From Chloroflexota bacterium (GTDB lineage: Bacteria > Chloroflexota > Anaerolineae > Anaerolineales > Villigracilaceae), in contig JACRLB010000026.1 of the NCBI GenBank assembly GCA_016235445.1, positions 1 to 47,822 of the forward strand: a stretch of DNA of 47,822 nucleotides. Direction: 5' to 3'. Each line of letters opens with the position of its first letter. Within the stretch, counting starts at the first letter, position 1. A program made the translations under genes and the position numbers. Under the pieces are notes generated by a model. It made no database searches, had not been told where the DNA came from, and saw only the letters and a program-made list of their open reading frames with translations. Positions 41,201-47,822 of the stretch are shown here, piece after piece.

Positions 41201-41727
41201 TGGCAGAGCAAACCATTGGTTCGACGAGAACCTTTGTATTGGCAAAGGGCTTTATACAGGTCGGCAATCACTCGGCTTTGATGGGTGAAGATGATACCAA
41301 GCGATTATTTGCTGAAGTGTATGCCGACCCGGATCGCCCCGATGTGCGACTGCAGGAGGCATACAAGGCGATCCTGTCTTCCATGCAACCGGGTTGGACA
41401 TTGCGCCTTCTACAATTGTTCTGGCCCGATCCTGAACCGAGGTTGGAGTTCCAGAAACAGGCAAGTCAATGGAAGCGACCTGAAGTGGAAGGCTTGGATA
41501 TATTGCATCAGGGACTGATCTTGGCAGTACAGGAGTATCCACTCCCTTTTGTGCGGCGGACAGTATTGGAATTTGTATTACCCGGCGAGGAAGGCATTGC
41601 CTGGTGGGAAGGACTCGTGGGATTATGTGCCGGCTTTGGGTTGCGGATTCGGTATCTGGATCAAAATGCGATTGAAGGATTGACCCGCTGGGTGCTCAAT
41701 CCTTCAATCGCATACCAGAATGTTTGA
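41200..41727 (+). CDS. last gene of the Tad-like block, 175-aa protein of unknown function
   Basis: A 175-residue protein, ATG 41200 (TAATG overlap with the CpaF-like gene). It contains LSSMQPGWTLRLLQLFWPDP and later WWEGLVGLCAGFGLRIRYLD. No membrane segment or known motif is evident. The phrase 'GWTLRLLQ.FWPDP' recalls the N-terminal part of some conjugation ATPase-associated proteins, but I cannot confirm this. A 17-bp perfect inverted repeat occupies its last codons, and recognisable element genes end here. Confidence 0.55.
   Translation: MAEQTIGSTRTFVLAKGFIQVGNHSALMGEDDTKRLFAEVYADPDRPDVRLQEAYKAILSSMQPGWTLRLLQLFWPDPEPRLEFQKQASQWKRPEVEGLDILHQGLILAVQEYPLPFVRRTVLEFVLPGEEGIAWWEGLVGLCAGFGLRIRYLDQNAIEGLTRWVLNPSIAYQNV
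41667..41712. repeat. 17-bp perfect inverted repeat at the end of the Tad-like block
   Basis: TGCGATTGAAGGATTGA (41667-41683) and TCAATCCTTCAATCGCA (41696-41712) are exact inverted copies around a 12-nt loop. It lies inside the final 20 codons of the 175-aa gene, followed by TGTTTGATTT. It may be a terminator that overlaps the coding end or a recombination scar. Confidence 0.7.
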
Positions 41728-41891
41728 TTTGAATATGAGTGAACAGAAATATATTAAGGAAAAAAATCACGTTTACTCAAAGATAATTAATTTAGCATAT
41801 CCGAAAGATGCTTGAAACAGCGTTATGCATACTCATCCATAATGCTGCGCATGTGTTTTGGAATCTTAAACATTCCAAATATCGCAAAGGG

Positions 41892-43246
41892 TTTGTCCAA
41901 AAATAACTTGAACAATTCGAAATATGATAATCTTGTCTTGAAAAAGGAAAATCAGGACAAGCAGAATGAAGAAGGAAACCAAGCGAAAAATTCATAGATG
42001 CACTTGTAAAAGTTGCGCAAAACATCCGTAGGAAAAACTGCTCAACAACATCAGGCAATCAATCGCGTGCTCTTGGACTTGAACGAGAAAAACAGAAGAC
42101 GTTTTGTTGGCGTCCTGGCAAATGAACAAGGTCGAGGCGGCACATCACAATTAGCCGAGATAACAGGATTAAGCCGAACAACGATTGTTCGAGGTCGTAA
42201 AGAGATTGAACATTCGAACAAGAAACTACCGTCAGGAATTCGTCGTGCGGGAGCAGGACGTGTTTTGGTCGAAAAAAACAACCAGGAATTTTGAATTCAC
42301 TCGATACCTTGTTGAAAGATGCAACTGCTGGCGATCCAATTACAGGCTTGAAATGGACAAGAAAAACTTGCCGCAAACTTGCTAATGAGTTGAAGCGAAA
42401 AGATTTCCAAGTTGAACATAGTACGATCCCGCGTTTGGCGCGGCTTTTAGGATATACCTTGCGAGGCAATCGCAAGCGTCTCAGCCGCAAGCAGGATGAC
42501 CGTCGGGATCAGCAAATGCGCTATATTGAAAAGCAGAGAAAGCGATTTGCACGCAAAAAACAGCCTGAAATTAGCGTAGACGGCAAGAAAAAAGAGAAAA
42601 TCGGACAATTTCGGAATGCAGGACGCACGTTACGCAAAGAGCCTTTGGATGTTTTGGCAACCGACTTTCTAACGGACGCAATTGGCAAAGCCTCTTTATA
42701 CGGCATCTATGATATCCAACAGAATAAAGGTTTCATGGAAGTGGGTGTGTCACACGAAACCGCCGAGTTTGCTTCTATCGCTATTCGGCACTGGTTATTG
42801 GAAATCGGAAGTGTTCATTACAAGAAATGTTCTTGCCTGCTTATTCAAGCCGATTCAGGTGGAGCCAATGCCTGTGATAGTTGGCTGTGGAAAGTTGAAC
42901 TTCAAAAGTTAGCGGACGAGTTTCAACTTGCTATTACGGTAACGCATTATCCGCCTGGCGCATCAAAATGGAATTTGATTGAACATCGCATGTTCAGCGT
43001 CATCAGTCAAAACTGGGCTGGGCAGCCTTTGGTCAGTTTTGAAACAGTGTTAAAGTTCATTCGAACAAGTAAGACCTCAACAGGTTTTCATTGTTTGGCG
43101 TATTTCAACAGAAAGCACTACCAAACTAAGCGCAAGGTTGCGCCAGAAGAAAAAACAAATGTTAATTTACATCCACACAAATTGTTTCCTGAATGGAACT
43201 ACACCATTCGACCAAATCTGAATTGACCAACTTATTTTTGGACAAA
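41892..43246 (+). mobile_element. ISAzo13-like insertion sequence
   Basis: The ends are inverted repeats: TTTGTCCAAAAATAACTTG (from 41892) against TTTGTCCAAAAATAAGTTG (read inward from 43246), with further matches over 24 bp (21 of 24). Between them is a transposase in two overlapping frames. Length is 1355 bp. No clear target duplication is seen. The 164 bp between the Tad-like block and the left end hold no gene. The right end lies within the last codons of the spermidine synthase-like gene. Confidence 0.8.
42013..43226 (+). CDS. ISAzo13-family transposase, two frames joined by -1 frameshifting
   Basis: The first frame (42013-42294) gives the N-terminal part, with a helix-turn-helix (SQLAEITGLSRTTIVRGRKE) and RRAGAGR. 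The second frame (open to 43226) gives the catalytic part: VDGKKKEKIG, LIQADSGGANA and WNLIEHRMFSV hold the DDE residues, as in DDE transposases of the ISAzo13 (Rhodopirellula-type) family. In the overlap, AAAAAAC at 42273-42279 is in register A AAA AAC, a classic -1 slippery heptamer. Slipping there yields VEKN-QPGILNSLDTLL, which restores the expected 'GGGR...L..L...TAGDP..GL.WT' continuity. Independent start of the second frame at TTG 42291 is the alternative. Confidence 0.8.
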
Positions 43247-44056
43247 GACAAAGCCGTCTAAAGCTTTCAAATCGCTGCTTAACGTATTAGAAATTGTTAA
43301 ATCAAAATCCTCTATAACAATACGTTTTTCTATTTCTTTCTTACTTGCAGCTACAAATGTCCAGCCGTCTATATTGGCATATGAAATTGAATACGGAAAT
43401 ACACCTCGGATATTTTTTGCTAATTTTGCGTGTCCTGGTAGACTAAATATTAAAGATGAACCCGATTGAATAACAAAAAGTCCATCAGGATTTAAAATCT
43501 TCATACATTTTCCTAAATATTCACTTGAATATAATCTGTCGGAAGGACCAGACTCTACAGGGCTGGTTAAATCTGAAATGATGATATCCCAACTGGATTG
43601 TGTTTTATCAAGAAACTCTACAGCATCTTCAATAATCAATTCCACCCTTGGATCATCAAATGCCCCTTGATGCATTTCCGGTAAATGCTTTCGACACTCC
43701 GCAACTAGCTCTCCATCAATATCTACCATTGTCACTTTTTCAATGGTTTTCCATTTGAGGATTTCTCGAATGGTTGCACCTTCCCCACCCCCCAATACTA
43801 GTACGGAACGAGGGGTTTTATGGAGAACGCACGCTGGATGAACAAGGGATTCGTGATAATAAAATTCGTTATTTACAGATGATTGCCATTCGCCATCAAG
43901 AAACAATGATTTTCCGTAATCACGGCACTCTACGATCCAAACATCTTGATATTTTGTTTTTTTATGTACATAAATCTCATCTACGGAGAGAAGCAAGCGT
44001 TGAGATGGAAGGGAAGAAATATCCACCCATGTTAATGGAGCATTTCCTGAAGCCAT
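43232..44056 (-). CDS. speE: spermidine synthase-like polyamine aminopropyltransferase
   Basis: A 274-residue protein, ATG 44056. It shows YQDVWIVECRDYGKSLFLDG, the SAM-type motif VLVLGGGEGATIREIL near residue 85-100, VTMVDIDGELVAECRKHLP and DIIISDLTSP, the order expected of aminopropyltransferases (decarboxylated SAM plus putrescine to spermidine). The final codons FVQK and the stop TAA at 43234-43232 lie within the right inverted repeat of the ISAzo13-like element, so the native C-terminus was replaced. The composition is AT-rich compared with the Tad-like block. A related thermospermine or orphan synthase role cannot be excluded. Confidence 0.82.
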   Translation of the reverse strand: MASGNAPLTWVDISSLPSQRLLLSVDEIYVHKKTKYQDVWIVECRDYGKSLFLDGEWQSSVNNEFYYHESLVHPACVLHKTPRSVLVLGGGEGATIREILKWKTIEKVTMVDIDGELVAECRKHLPEMHQGAFDDPRVELIIEDAVEFLDKTQSSWDIIISDLTSPVESGPSDRLYSSEYLGKCMKILNPDGLFVIQSGSSLIFSLPGHAKLAKNIRGVFPYSISYANIDGWTFVAASKKEIEKRIVIEDFDLTISNTLSSDLKALDGFVFVQK

Positions 44057-44078
44057 AAGTATTCTCCTAGTAACTCAT

Positions 44079-45290
44079 TTATATATCATCATTCCACAAT
44101 TGACCATTTTCCTTAAGAGATGAGACCCAGCTAGATGCTAATTCCCTCATATCATCTGTCAATAGATTTAGTGCATCAAAATATGATGTGGGGATGTTGT
44201 TAATATCTACGTTACCATCTAATAAAGTGCCGGGATATGGTGTGTAGACAGAAACTCTGACAAAATCTACTTTTGCAGCCTCGTTTAAGTGAATCGTAGA
44301 TTTTAGGTGTTCTAAATTCTCGCCGGGAATTCCAATCATGTTGAATGACCACGTTTGAAGTCCAGCAGCTTTTGCAATGCCAAAGGACTTTATAATTTGC
44401 TCGTCTGTGAGATTCCTATTTAATATTTCTTTTCTTATTTTCTCACTTCCACTCTCCACACCGATTCCAATTGCGGCACAACCACTTTTTGCTAGTATGT
44501 CACAAATTTCCTTAGATATCGCTTCTGGGCGACTATTACAATAAAAAGGCAACCCTATTTCATCTCGATAACGTCCAAGATATTCTTTTACCCACTTAGG
44601 GTTTTTTAGAAAAGTATCATCATCAAAATATATCTCAGCTGGCTTTGCAAATTCGACGAGGGAGCTTGTCTCGCTTATTGCCTTCTCGACACTCTTCCAC
44701 CTAACTTGTCCACCTATGCCTCCACGTCTACTCAAGCAATATGTGCATCCGTAGGGACATCCCCGAGAAAACATCACACTTGGATATGTCAAAATATCAC
44801 TTCGCTCAAACAAATCGATCCTTGGCAAGGGTAAAGCATCTAAATTTTCTACAACTGCCGGCTCTAGCGGTGTTGTTTTGTTTTTTGTTATCCAGGAGGG
44901 TTGGTCATATATTAATCCTCTCTCGTATGCATAAAGTGCTTCCGGTAGCACACCTTCCCCTTCGCCATAACAAGCTGCATCGAAACTCGAATGATAAAAA
45001 CTATGTGGTGCTGCATTAATATGACTGCCCCCAACCCATACTTTAATTTCTCTCGACTCCTTAAGTGCTTTACACAAATTTTCGGCAATCCTATATTGAT
45101 TACTCATGATTGACATTAATACGACATCAGGGTTGTCGGCAAGAATATCCGATGCGTTTTTATTAATATCACTATCTCTTATCGTGACCACTTTGACATC
45201 GTGATCAATTAAGGATGCTGCCAAGGATGCGATAGCGTGTGAATACGAGGGCATAACTCCATTCAAGAAATGAATAAAGGAAACTTTCAT
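44079..45290 (-). CDS. B12-binding-domain radical SAM protein
   Basis: A 403-residue protein, ATG 45290 with GAGGTAAAAAT upstream. Residues 1-120 form a cobalamin-binding Rossmann-like domain, without an evident DxHxxG ligand. The radical SAM cluster is C178-x3-C182-x2-C185 in FSRGCPYGCTYC. Later IGIGVESGSEKIRKEILNR and SFNMIGIPGENLEHLKSTI are standard radical SAM (Elp3/MiaB-like fold) landmarks. Such proteins methylate or rearrange small molecules or RNA; the substrate is unknown. It is 22 bp upstream of the spermidine synthase-like gene and may be cotranscribed with it. Confidence 0.85.
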   Translation of the reverse strand: MKVSFIHFLNGVMPSYSHAIASLAASLIDHDVKVVTIRDSDINKNASDILADNPDVVLMSIMSNQYRIAENLCKALKESREIKVWVGGSHINAAPHSFYHSSFDAACYGEGEGVLPEALYAYERGLIYDQPSWITKNKTTPLEPAVVENLDALPLPRIDLFERSDILTYPSVMFSRGCPYGCTYCLSRRGGIGGQVRWKSVEKAISETSSLVEFAKPAEIYFDDDTFLKNPKWVKEYLGRYRDEIGLPFYCNSRPEAISKEICDILAKSGCAAIGIGVESGSEKIRKEILNRNLTDEQIIKSFGIAKAAGLQTWSFNMIGIPGENLEHLKSTIHLNEAAKVDFVRVSVYTPYPGTLLDGNVDINNIPTSYFDALNLLTDDMRELASSWVSSLKENGQLWNDDI

Positions 45291-45294
45291 ATTT

Positions 45295-45552
45295 TTACCT
45301 CGTTATACATAAGCGGTTGATAATTTTATTTTTTTGGTCTAGTTGAGAATTTGGAAGGTCGCGAATTTGGTAGAGCACATTGACAACTTCATCTGCGATC
45401 GTTCCTACTTCTCTATTTGATCCTGAAAACAGGATGCGCTGATTTTGTTCTTCTTCGTTTTTTCTATAAAACCAAGAAACAAAGGGAACGTCATTGAGCG
45501 TACCTTTGATAAGAGACTGTTTCTTAACTCTTTTTTGGGACACGGACAGCAC
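45295..45552 (-). pseudogene. 5'-truncated ORF whose start lies in a MITE
   Basis: An 85-codon frame from GTG 45552 ends four bases before the radical SAM start, so its 3' end sits naturally in the operon. Its first ~13 residues (LSVSQKRVKKQSL) are encoded by the left end of the MITE at 45513-45652. The rest, NDVPFVSWFYRKNEEEQNQR then FSGSNREVGTIADEVVNVLY, looks like the C-terminal remainder of a longer protein whose 5' part was removed or displaced. Family not recognised. Confidence 0.5.
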
Positions 45553-45652
45553 AGAGTAGACTGAAGTTCACGGAAGAAACCATAAAAAGCCTCTCTTTTC
45601 CGTGAATTCCGTGTACAAAAAAGAAGAGCGATAAGACTTAAGAAACACTCTC
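45513..45652. mobile_element. 140-bp MITE with ends related to the nearby IS5-family element
   Basis: The right end ACTTAAGAAACACTCTC (45636-45652) is identical to the 17-bp end of the IS at 46649-47507; the left end GAGACTGTTTCTTAACT (45513-45529) matches 15 of 17. The interior has inverted repeats (ACACGGA with TCCGTGT, TTCACGGAA with TTCCGTGAA), so the transcript can fold back, and it holds no transposase. Flanks show no exact TNA duplication. It supplies the last codons of the GNAT gene and the first codons of the truncated ORF. Confidence 0.75.
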
Positions 45653-46261
45653 GAATTCCTCCTCAACCTCCTCTTCTTTTTTTCTTGCTGGGGTGAACAT
45701 CTGATGTTGCCAATGTGGCTGTCCGCATATCGATTGGATGGTTGATAAATCGTGGTGGCTAACAGATCGGAGTAATGCTATTGAACGGGATTTTTTGTTT
45801 TCAGGAATTCTGTATATTTTTTTCATCAACCACGGATCTGAACTTAATGGACGGAAACCAAAGGAAGGATAAAATTTGGTTCTCAAGCCTTCGTTGTCAG
45901 TAGCGAGAAGCACACCATTTACTCCCAGTGATTTAGAAAAATCGCATGCTATCTTAGTTCCAATTTTTCCATATCCCATACCGCGAAAATCTTCTTTAAT
46001 AAACACGTGAAACAAGTATGAATAGGATTTCCAGCCTGCTAATAATTCAGAATCGGGCAAGCTTAGCCAAACAAATCCGATGGTTCCATCTTTTTCAGAC
46101 AAGCCAATGATTATCATTGTAGCGTTTGGAGAGATCGTTTGTTTATGTAAGCATGAAATTGCATGGCTAAGCCAAGGTTCTGGTTTGTGAGAAATATCCT
46201 CCGCAATTTGCTCCTTTAATGAGCCGAGCAAAGGGCACCGAAAAATACTCCACCTAATCAT
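45638..46261 (-). CDS. GNAT-family N-acetyltransferase
   Basis: A 207-residue protein. ATG 46261 (MIRWSIFRCPLLGS) is preferred over 46273 because GGAGACAAGC precedes it. The acetyl-CoA binding motif A is YLFHVFIKEDFRGMGYGKIG followed by TKIACDF, with LATDNEGLRTKFYPSFGFRP as motif B. It probably transfers an acetyl group to an amine of a small molecule or protein. The last residues (FESVS) and the stop codon are encoded by the end of the MITE, so the native tail is altered. The neighbouring spermidine synthase makes a polyamine substrate conceivable, but this is speculation. Confidence 0.75.
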   Translation of the reverse strand: MIRWSIFRCPLLGSLKEQIAEDISHKPEPWLSHAISCLHKQTISPNATMIIIGLSEKDGTIGFVWLSLPDSELLAGWKSYSYLFHVFIKEDFRGMGYGKIGTKIACDFSKSLGVNGVLLATDNEGLRTKFYPSFGFRPLSSDPWLMKKIYRIPENKKSRSIALLRSVSHHDLSTIQSICGQPHWQHQMFTPARKKEEEVEEEFESVS

Positions 46262-46293
46262 GCTTGTCTCCAATAAATATATTGCCTAATGTT

Positions 46294-46452
46294 TTATAGC
46301 CAAGATATTCCCATTGCATCATTCAAAGCGAGAATACGACTGTGAATTTTTGGGTTCTTAAATCCCACACCGTCGATATAGAACTCTTTCAAATTGATGA
46401 GATTCAATTTGTTTGGACCTTGGTTTCTGTAAATTCCAAGGCGAATGAAAAT
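46294..46452 (-). pseudogene. C-terminal gene fragment without a start
   Basis: A ~52-codon open stretch with no usable start codon reads GPNKLNLINLKEFYIDGVGF then KNPKIHSRILALNDAMGISW before TAA. It looks like the carboxyl end of a lost protein lying between the SGNH remnant and the GNAT gene. The identity is unknown. Confidence 0.35.
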
Positions 46453-46648
46453 TCAATGTTGCAAATTTAGTCAATATGTCTATTTTATTGTGATAACGAT
46501 TTGACTATTTCGCTTGCAATTATCTTATGCCCATATATATTGGGATGCACACCATCTTCGTAAAACAACCTGTTTTTTTTCTTATTCACCTTAAATGCGT
46601 CGTAAACATCTGCAAGGAATAATTTTCTATCAGATGCAATGTCCCTTA

Positions 46649-47507
46649 GAGAGTGTTTCTTAAGTCAATTGGTAGCCAATTTAAGCATACGGCGAATGCT
46701 GGCGATATAAACGACTGACTCGCTAGATGAAACAGTGTGTTCAAAATCACGCGAGAGCCGCCGATAACGACCCAGCCAACCAAAGGTTCGCTCGACAATC
46801 CAGCGGTGTGGCAAAAGTTCAAATCCTTTCGCCTTATCTGATCTACGTACAATGTCCAATTTCCAACCAAAATGTTTACGGACTTCTTCCACAATATAAG
46901 CATAAGCGGCATCTGCCCAGATCAGTTTCAAACGGCAGTGTCCATTATAAATACTGCGCTTGATTTTATCGAACAATTTCTGCAAGGTTTGGAAGCCGCC
47001 TTTTCCATCTTGAATGCTGGCACTATGGACAAGCACTATCAAAAGTAAGCCCAAAGTCTCGACCACAATGTGGCGTTTGCGCCCTGGCGTCTGTTTATGG
47101 ACATCTACACCGCGTTCTTCGCCGCCTTCTGACGTTTTCACGCTCTGACTATCTATAATCGCAGCGCTCGGCTCTGCTTTACGACCTGCTTTTACACGCA
47201 CTTTCATTACCAGCGCTCCATTGATGCGCTCCCACAGACCTTGCTTCTTCCAGCGTCGAAAGTAACCGTACACGGTTTGCCAAGGCGCGAAGTCTTTTGG
47301 CAACATGCGCCACTGGCAACCTGTGCGGACTACATATAATATCGCATTGATAATTTGCCACATTTCCCATTTGCGCGGGCGTCCCATGTGGGTGCTCGGA
47401 AAGAAGTTCTCGATTAGCTGCCATTCGGTATACTTGAGGTCGGTCGGGTAGGTTTGCGCGAATTTAGTCATTCTCCAAGCTTACCCGACTACTTAAGAAA
47501 CACTCTC
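46649..47507 (-). mobile_element. IS5-family insertion sequence (859 bp) with TTA target duplication
   Basis: Terminal inverted repeats are 17/17 identical: GAGAGTGTTTCTTAAGT (46649-46665) and ACTTAAGAAACACTCTC (47491-47507). TTA flanks both sides (46646-46648 and 47508-47510), the TNA-type duplication of the IS5 group. One intact transposase gene fills the element. The clean duplication and perfect ends indicate a recent insertion. Confidence 0.92.
46665..47471 (-). CDS. IS5-family transposase
   Basis: A 268-residue DDE transposase, ATG 47471. It begins LKYTEWQLIENFFPSTHMGR, with the N-terminal WRMLPKDFAPWQTVYGYFRR block, first Asp in AIIDSQSVK, second in IWADAAYAY, and the final ERTFGWLGRYRRLSRDFE (YREK-type signature with the catalytic Glu). 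Length and motifs fit one-ORF IS5-group enzymes (ISL2/IS427-like). The stop lies in the left inverted repeat. The gene looks intact and probably active. Confidence 0.93.
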   Translation of the reverse strand: MTKFAQTYPTDLKYTEWQLIENFFPSTHMGRPRKWEMWQIINAILYVVRTGCQWRMLPKDFAPWQTVYGYFRRWKKQGLWERINGALVMKVRVKAGRKAEPSAAIIDSQSVKTSEGGEERGVDVHKQTPGRKRHIVVETLGLLLIVLVHSASIQDGKGGFQTLQKLFDKIKRSIYNGHCRLKLIWADAAYAYIVEEVRKHFGWKLDIVRRSDKAKGFELLPHRWIVERTFGWLGRYRRLSRDFEHTVSSSESVVYIASIRRMLKLATN

Positions 47508-47690
47508 TTACTGCTTGGACATATTTTTCGTACTCGGCAGGTATCCAATACCAATAATCATCTAGATAATTCCCTGATCTAATTTCTTCAAACATCAAAG
47601 GAGGAGGCGTAATCAATAAAAACTTTTTCTTTCCCCCAACAGCTAATCTGTCCACCAGCATTTCGTAACTCTCTTTGAAGACTAATTGCG

Positions 47691-47771
47691 AACCGACAGT
47701 ACATCGTATAAGATTTAACCGACAGATCATCGTATAGATTCGTACCTTAACAACCGACAGTACATCGTATA
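47691..47771. repeat. three copies of a 20-bp repeat, probable end of another mobile element
   Basis: AACCGACAGTACATCGTATA at 47691-47710 and 47752-47771 are identical, and AACCGACAGATCATCGTATA at 47717-47736 differs at two positions. Start-to-start spacing is 26 and 35 bp. The block begins exactly where the SGNH coding sense is cut. Repeated subterminal sites of this kind occur at IS21-like and other IS ends. The rest to 47822 shows no gene. Confidence 0.6.
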
Positions 47772-47822
47772 CATTTTGGCGATTGAAATGATCAATGTTG
47801 CTATATAGTCTTGCAGTAACCG

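Larger units (their letters stand above)
46485..47690 (-). pseudogene. SGNH/GDSL hydrolase, truncated at its 5' end and interrupted by an IS5-family element
   Basis: Removing the IS (46649-47507) and one TTA target copy joins EYEKYVQAV with RDIASDRKLFLADVYDAFKV and then LFYEDGVHPNIYGHKIIA. The D-x-x-H pair in DGVHPN is the block V catalytic Asp/His motif of SGNH hydrolases, and FLLITPPPLMFEE resembles the family's preceding strand. The retained part is the last ~115 residues. The 5' part is missing: coding sense ends at about 47690, where a block of 20-bp repeats begins. Such enzymes hydrolyse or transfer acyl groups on lipids or glycans. Confidence 0.7.

Noticed and set aside
47691-47771. 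Three short repeats resembling a CRISPR array
   Set aside because: Repeats are only 20 bp, spacers are 6 and 15 bp and unequal, and no cas gene is near; an IS end fits better.
1-47822. tRNA, rRNA or riboswitch
   Set aside because: Reading both strands I found no cloverleaf, CCA end, conserved rRNA segment or recognisable riboswitch core.

Overview
The window is an accessory region of a bacterial genome: a defence island, a large mobile-element backbone and a decayed, IS-riddled AT-rich tail. No rRNA, tRNA or universal housekeeping operon is present, so the host cannot be fixed. Gene style (Tad-like CpaB/CpaE/CpaF set, large NERD-helicase and DUF1998-helicase defence genes, palindromic intergenic repeats) fits Chloroflexota (Anaerolineae-like); this is inference.

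Layout. (1) 1-135: end of an insertion sequence with the start of a leftward transposase and a pair of terminal repeats. (2) 258-18040, + strand: one six-gene operon encoding a NERD-UvrD helicase, a DUF6079/BrxC-PglY-like ATPase, a DNA methyltransferase, a 1266-aa protein of unknown family with a C-terminal C2H2 finger, a 1668-aa DEAH helicase with a C-terminal DUF1998-type module, and a small winged-helix-like protein. The parts recall BREX, DISARM and Druantia, but the set matches none of their canonical layouts; it is the best candidate for a poorly described antiviral system. (3) 18159-20973: a PD-(D/E)XK-like DUF6602-type protein on +, converging with a - strand operon of a DUF2188 protein, a 107-aa protein, a CD-NTase and a prokaryotic E2-like protein. 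This is CBASS-like but shows no standard effector. A 42-bp inverted repeat lies upstream of that operon.

(4) 21179-35079, - strand: GC-richer mobile-element cargo and replication genes, including a DNA methylase-helicase fusion, many small conserved unknowns, a YubB/DUF1281-like protein, RadC, a DnaN-like sliding clamp, SSB and a broken CHC2/TOPRIM primase. Many junctions have the form stop codon, perfect hairpin, Shine-Dalgarno, start. (5) 35080-35581: divergent non-coding region with several hairpins, a candidate control region or origin. (6) 35582-41727, + strand: a broken small ORF, a membrane-anchored extracellular protein, and a translationally coupled block with CpaB-like, CpaE/MinD-like and CpaF-like proteins, i.e. 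part of a Tad-type pilus or conjugation apparatus. The block stops abruptly at a 17-bp perfect inverted repeat without TadB/TadC or pilin genes.

(7) 41892-43246: an ISAzo13-like element whose transposase needs a -1 frameshift at A AAA AAC. (8) 43232-47690, - strand, AT-rich: spermidine synthase-like protein, B12-type radical SAM protein, a truncated ORF, a GNAT acetyltransferase and an SGNH hydrolase. This segment was invaded by an IS5-family element with a TTA target duplication and by a 140-bp MITE with related ends. (9) 47691-47822: three copies of a 20-bp repeat, probably the end of another element.

Regions 2-3 would defend the cell or the element. Regions 4-6 look like the maintenance and transfer genes of an integrative or plasmid-like element that now carries several lesions. 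Regions 7-9 are its degraded flank.
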